Below, one piece after another: positions 56,142 to 59,668 of a stretch of DNA of 59,668 nt. A model generated the notes under the pieces. It worked only from the letters and a program-made list of their open reading frames with translations. It did no database searches and was not told the origin of the DNA. The first letter of the stretch is position 1, and each line of letters begins with the position of its first letter. The DNA comes from Clostridiales bacterium (GTDB lineage: Bacteria > Bacillota > Clostridia > Christensenellales > Borkfalkiaceae), in assembly GCA_015055615.1 (NCBI GenBank), contig SVHT01000003.1:1-59668 (forward strand), in the 5' to 3' direction. The translations under genes and the position numbers were made by a program.

Positions 56142-57860
56142 ATGAAAGAATTGATGTTAACCAACAAAGCAATTGCGCGCGGCGCGTATGAGGCGGGGGT
56201 AAAGGTGCTTTCCGCCTATCCCGGTACGCCCAGCACGGAAATTGCGGAAAATTTTGTAAAGCACGAAAACGTGTATGCGGAGTGGGCGCCCAACGAAAAG
56301 GTTGCTGTGGAAGTTGCAATCGGCGCGGCGGTAGGTGGCGCAAGGGCTATGGCGTGTATGAAACACGTCGGACTCAACGTAGCGGCAGACCCCTTATTTA
56401 CGGTGGCGTACACGGGTATCAACGGCGGGCTTGTTATCGTCGTTGCGGACGATCCGGGTATGCACTCTTCGCAAAACGAACAGGACAGCCGTTTTTATGC
56501 GCGTAGCGCGCATATACCGATGTTGGAGCCCTCCGATGCAGGCGAAGCGAAGGAATTTGTAAAGCTTGCCTATGAGCTTAGCGAAAAATTCGATACGCCC
56601 GTATTGCTCCGCGAAACGACGCGCGTGGCGCACTCGCACGGTATGGTGGAGCTTTGCGAACGGGAAGAAGTGGGCGTAAAGCCGTACGAAAAATCGGCGG
56701 CGAAATACGTTATGATGCCCGCCAACGCAATCAAACGCCACGTGGTTGTCGAACAGCGCGATAAGGACATCTTGGAATACGCTTGCACGATGTCTTGCAA
56801 CCGCGCGGAATATACGTCCGAAAAGGAAATCGGCGTGGTGTGTTCGGGCGTGACGTACGAATACGTGAAAGAGGCTCTCCCCAACGCCAACGTGTATAAA
56901 ATCGGTACGGTATACCCCGTACCCGTCCCCGCGATTGCCGAGTTTGCGAAAAAGGTTAGCAAACTGTACGTCATCGAGGAATTGGAACCCTTTATCGAAG
57001 ATACCTTAAAGGCGGCGGGGATTGCTTGCGAGGGCAAGTCGCTCTTCTCGTTGCAGGGCGAAATTTCCGTGCCGAAAATCAAGGCGGCGTTCGGCTTGAC
57101 GGCGGAAGAGGTAGAGGTGGCGGAAAGCGTTCCTGCCCGTCCCCCCGTTATGTGCGCGGGTTGTCCGCATAGGGGCGTGTTCTACGTCTTGAATAAATTA
57201 AAATTGACGGTCAACGGCGACATCGGCTGTTATACGCTCGGCGCGGTAGCCCCCCTTTCAGCGGTGGATACTTGCGTATGTATGGGCGCGTCCGTGGGCA
57301 TGGCGCACGGCATGAAAAAAGCGACGGACGGGGCAAGCCGTAACGTGGCGGTCATTGGCGATTCGACTTTCTTGCATAGCGGTGTGACGGGTTTGATTAA
57401 CGCCGTGTATAACCAAAGCGGTATTACTTTGATGATTTTGGATAATTCCACGACGGGTATGACGGGGCATCAACAGCACCCCGCAACGGGCAAGAACTTG
57501 AAAGGCGAGCCTGCTCCCGTGGTGCTTTTGGACGAGCTTTGCAGAGCTTGTGGCGTAAAGGATTTGGCGATTGTGGACGCGTACGACGTGAAAGCGGTGG
57601 AAAAGGCGGTGAAGGCGGCGATTGCCTCGCCCGAAGTCAGCGTTATCATCGCGCAGCGTCCTTGCGCTTTGCTTGACAAATCGCCCAAACCGAAAATGAA
57701 CGTGGTCAACTGTAAAAACTGCGGTGTGTGTATGCGTATTGGTTGCCCTGCAATCAGCATGGGCGAAAACGGCGTCGTAATCGACGTCAACCAATGCACG
57801 GGCTGCGGCGTTTGCGCTGCGGTATGTCCGTTTAACGCGCTTGTAAAGGAGGGCGAATAA
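56142..57860 (+). CDS. iorA: Indolepyruvate ferredoxin oxidoreductase, alpha subunit
   Basis: 572 residues. The N-terminal pyrimidine-binding domain starts LTNKAIARGAYEAGVKVLSA and YPGTPSTEIAENF; PPVMCAGCPHRGVFYVLNKL, GDIGCYTLGAVAPLS and ILDNSTTGMTGHQQHPATG form the TPP-binding domain. Two 4Fe-4S motifs end the chain: CKNCGVCMRIGCPAI and CTGCGVCAAVCPFNAL. With IorB it decarboxylates aryl pyruvates to aryl-acetyl-CoA and reduces ferredoxin. It lies 20 bp after the thioesterase gene and 1 bp before iorB. Confidence 0.96.
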   Translation: MKELMLTNKAIARGAYEAGVKVLSAYPGTPSTEIAENFVKHENVYAEWAPNEKVAVEVAIGAAVGGARAMACMKHVGLNVAADPLFTVAYTGINGGLVIVVADDPGMHSSQNEQDSRFYARSAHIPMLEPSDAGEAKEFVKLAYELSEKFDTPVLLRETTRVAHSHGMVELCEREEVGVKPYEKSAAKYVMMPANAIKRHVVVEQRDKDILEYACTMSCNRAEYTSEKEIGVVCSGVTYEYVKEALPNANVYKIGTVYPVPVPAIAEFAKKVSKLYVIEELEPFIEDTLKAAGIACEGKSLFSLQGEISVPKIKAAFGLTAEEVEVAESVPARPPVMCAGCPHRGVFYVLNKLKLTVNGDIGCYTLGAVAPLSAVDTCVCMGASVGMAHGMKKATDGASRNVAVIGDSTFLHSGVTGLINAVYNQSGITLMILDNSTTGMTGHQQHPATGKNLKGEPAPVVLLDELCRACGVKDLAIVDAYDVKAVEKAVKAAIASPEVSVIIAQRPCALLDKSPKPKMNVVNCKNCGVCMRIGCPAISMGENGVVIDVNQCTGCGVCAAVCPFNALVKEGE

Positions 57861-57861
57861 T

Positions 57862-58431
57862 ATGATGAACGTATTGATTGCCGGCGTAGGCGGACAGGGA
57901 ACGTTGCTTGCGAGCCGAGTGCTCGGTAAATACGCGATGCTCGCGGGTAAAGATTGTAAGCTCAGCGAAATCCACGGCATGAGCCAACGCGGTGGTAGCG
58001 TAGTTACCCACGTGCGCATCGGCGACAAAATTTATTCCCCCGTGATTTGGGAGGGGAGCGCGGACGTGGTTTTGGCGTTTGAGGCTTTGGAAGCGGCGCG
58101 CGTAAAGCATTATTTGAAAAAGGGTGGCGTCTTGCTCGTCAACGACGAGAAAATTTTGCCGATGCCCTGCATTACGGGTGCGGCGAAATACCCCGACGGC
58201 TTGAAGGAAAAATTGCTTAGCGAAAACGACAACGTGCATTTTGTTGCGGCGCAAGCGTGGGCGTTGGAGGCGGGGAGCGCGAAGGCGACGAATATCGTTA
58301 TGCTCGGCGCGCTGTGTAAGCTCTACGGCTTTGATAAGGAAATTATGACGGCGGCGGTGTCGGCTTGTGTGCCCGAAAAATTCCGCGCGCTGAACATGAA
58401 AGCTTTCGAGCTTGGCTACGAGAGAGTATAA
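57862..58431 (+). CDS. iorB: Indolepyruvate ferredoxin oxidoreductase, beta subunit
   Basis: 189 residues, the standard IorB size. MNVLIAGVGGQGTLLASRVL is the family start, HGMSQRGGSVVTHVRIG the conserved central motif, and TNIVMLGALCKLYGF the C-terminal helix. It is the gamma-type domain that completes the CoA-binding site of IorA. A start at 57862 or the next ATG 57865 is possible. It is followed by two small hairpins and paaK. Confidence 0.95.
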   Translation: MMNVLIAGVGGQGTLLASRVLGKYAMLAGKDCKLSEIHGMSQRGGSVVTHVRIGDKIYSPVIWEGSADVVLAFEALEAARVKHYLKKGGVLLVNDEKILPMPCITGAAKYPDGLKEKLLSENDNVHFVAAQAWALEAGSAKATNIVMLGALCKLYGFDKEIMTAAVSACVPEKFRALNMKAFELGYERV

Positions 58432-58446
58432 AAAAGGAAAAAATGT

Positions 58447-58481
58447 GCCGTAATTTACGGCGGTTGCAGAAAAAGCTGCAA
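58447..58481 (+). promoter_or_regulatory. Two tandem short hairpins before paaK
   Basis: GCCGTAA-T-TTACGGC (58447-58461) is followed by TTGCAG-AAAAAG-CTGCAA (58464-58481), then AAAGGA. No T-run follows, so they are not a terminator; they may set the relative expression of iorB and paaK by RNA processing. Confidence 0.5.
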
Positions 58482-58497
58482 CAAAGGATATACGAAT

Positions 58498-59668
58498 ATG
58501 CAATATTTTCAAAAAGAATTGGAGACGATGAGTCCCGACCAAAAAAAGGTACTCCAATCGGAACGCTTGGTTAAAATGGTCAAGTACGTGTACGAAAACC
58601 AAAAACCCTATCGCGCGAAAATGGACGCGATAAAACTCAAACCCAGCGATATTAAATCAATCGACGATATTTATAAGCTGCCGTATACCGTAAAACAGGA
58701 TTTGCGCGATGCATATCCGTTTGGTATGATGGCGCGCCCTCGCCGTGATTTGGTGCGTTTGCATGCGTCCAGCGCAACGACGGGAAAACTGACGGTTGCA
58801 GGGTATACGATGAACGATATCAACGTTTGGGCAGAATGCGCGGCTCGTTCGCTGGTTATGGCGGGCGCAGACGAGGACAGCGTCATCCACGTAGCGTACG
58901 GCTACGGTCTGTTTACGGGCGGTTTAGGTATGCACTACGGCGCCGAGAAAATGGGCGCGTGCGTGGTTCCCGCATCGGCAGGCAATACGCAAAAACAGAT
59001 TCAGCTTATTGCCGATTTTGGCGCGGATATTATCTGCTGTACCCCTTCGTACATCATCTATTTGGCGGACGAAATTGAAAAACTCGGTTTGAAGCCGGGG
59101 GTAGATATCAAACTCAAAGGCGGCGTGTTTGGCGCAGAAGCGTGGTCGGAAGGTATGCGCGAGACGATTGAAAGACGCCTCGGTATTCGCGCTTGCGACA
59201 TCTATGGACTTAGTGAAATTGCAGGCCCTGGTGTGGCGTGTGATTGTCAATTTAAGACGGGTATGCATATTCAAGACGACCATTTCTTCCCTGAAATCGT
59301 GGACGTGGACACCCTCGAGCCGTTGCCTTACGGCGAATCGGGCGAGCTTGTATTCACGACGCTCACCAAAGAGGGTATGCCCCTTCTTAGATACAGAACG
59401 AGGGATATTGCCAGCTTGAACGCAGACCCTTGCCCTTGCGGTAGAACGACGGTGAAACTCAATAAAATCACGGGCAGAAGCGACGATATGCTTATCATTC
59501 GTGGCGTCAACGTATTCCCGTCCCAGATTGAGAGTGTACTGTTAAAAAATGCCGATATTCAGCCCCATTACCATATCAACGTGGACCGTGTAAACAACCT
59601 TGACACGATGGAAATCGTGGTGGAACTTTCGCCGAATATTTCTATCGATGAAGTTGCGCACGTAGAAG
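58498..59668 (+). CDS. paaK: Phenylacetate-CoA ligase family protein (3' end outside window)
   Basis: 390 residues visible of an expected ~435. LHASSATTGKLTVAGYT is the AMP-binding loop (variant of S-S-G-T-T-G-K-P), YGYGLFTGGLGMHYGAE, CDIYGLSEIAGPGVACDC and LLRYRTRDIASLN the following adenylation motifs, and GRSDDMLIIRGVNVFPSQIE the hinge to the C-terminal domain. It forms aryl-acetyl-CoA from aryl acetate, or works in reverse to gain ATP from IorAB-made thioesters. The SSATTGK variation keeps the key Lys. Confidence 0.93.
   Translation, partial: MQYFQKELETMSPDQKKVLQSERLVKMVKYVYENQKPYRAKMDAIKLKPSDIKSIDDIYKLPYTVKQDLRDAYPFGMMARPRRDLVRLHASSATTGKLTVAGYTMNDINVWAECAARSLVMAGADEDSVIHVAYGYGLFTGGLGMHYGAEKMGACVVPASAGNTQKQIQLIADFGADIICCTPSYIIYLADEIEKLGLKPGVDIKLKGGVFGAEAWSEGMRETIERRLGIRACDIYGLSEIAGPGVACDCQFKTGMHIQDDHFFPEIVDVDTLEPLPYGESGELVFTTLTKEGMPLLRYRTRDIASLNADPCPCGRTTVKLNKITGRSDDMLIIRGVNVFPSQIESVLLKNADIQPHYHINVDRVNNLDTMEIVVELSPNISIDEVAHVE

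Overview
The window looks like chromosomal DNA of an anaerobic, saccharolytic member of the Bacillota (Clostridia type), probably a gut organism. The basis is the GGAG-type ribosome binding sites, the very regular TTGACA-17-TATAAT promoters, a glycyl-radical microcompartment operon, DegV and DeoR/AraC regulators, and indolepyruvate:ferredoxin oxidoreductase. The exact lineage cannot be fixed by eye. No rRNA, tRNA, CRISPR array or intact transposase gene was seen.

Region 1 (1-1490) is a scrapyard of broken genes: a 5'-cut open frame, the promoter and first ~40 codons of a WYL-type regulator fused to the C-terminal half of a DNA adenine methylase, then the tail of a probable surface-protein domain. 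Region 2 (1729-4354) is a small sugar operon: a YesU-like jelly-roll protein, a CBM9-like protein, a GH20-like enzyme and an ABM-fold monooxygenase. Region 3 (4705-21404) is one long surface-polysaccharide operon running from a strong promoter to a strong terminator: HpcH/HpaI aldolase, PLP decarboxylase, initiating sugar-phosphate transferase, class IV aminotransferase, GT2, acetyltransferases, GT4, a short NDP-hexose 2,3-dehydratase piece, Gfo/Idh/MocA reductase, DegT aminotransferase, RmlA, RmlB, ATP-grasp ligase, galactokinase-like kinase, nucleotidyltransferase, epimerase and an NTP_transf_5 protein. A GCGATACGTAT-G-run repeat lies on both sides of it.

Region 4 (21463-29671) holds an AraC regulator divergent from a GH4 glycosidase, then FucU mutarotase, GH38 mannosidase, an inositol-monophosphatase-family protein, DegV and a GNAT-like protein. 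Region 5 (29764-33510) has a membrane protein with a long Asp/Glu/Val tail, another CBM9-like protein, and on the minus strand a PHP phosphatase and a DeoR repressor.

Region 6 (33628-52674) is the centrepiece: a rhamnose catabolic superoperon fused to a glycyl-radical-enzyme microcompartment. RhaA and RhaB make rhamnulose-1-phosphate and an encapsulated class II aldolase splits it to DHAP and lactaldehyde. Lactaldehyde would be reduced to 1,2-propanediol, the glycyl radical enzyme dehydrates this to propionaldehyde, and a CoA-acylating dehydrogenase, PduL and acetate kinase turn it into propionate and ATP, while the zinc alcohol dehydrogenase makes propanol. The shell comprises four BMC-H proteins, PduN-, PduT- and PduU-type proteins, with PduS and PduV partners. 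The operon ends with a ParA/McdA-type ATPase overlapping a small Lys/Ala-rich protein. I read this pair as a candidate positioning system for the compartment and consider it the most interesting feature. A GH106-type rhamnosidase follows (52750-55560) and could supply rhamnose.

Region 7 (55631-59668) has its own promoter: thioesterase, IorA, IorB and the start of PaaK, which suggests oxidative decarboxylation of aromatic 2-oxo acids to aryl-acetates.
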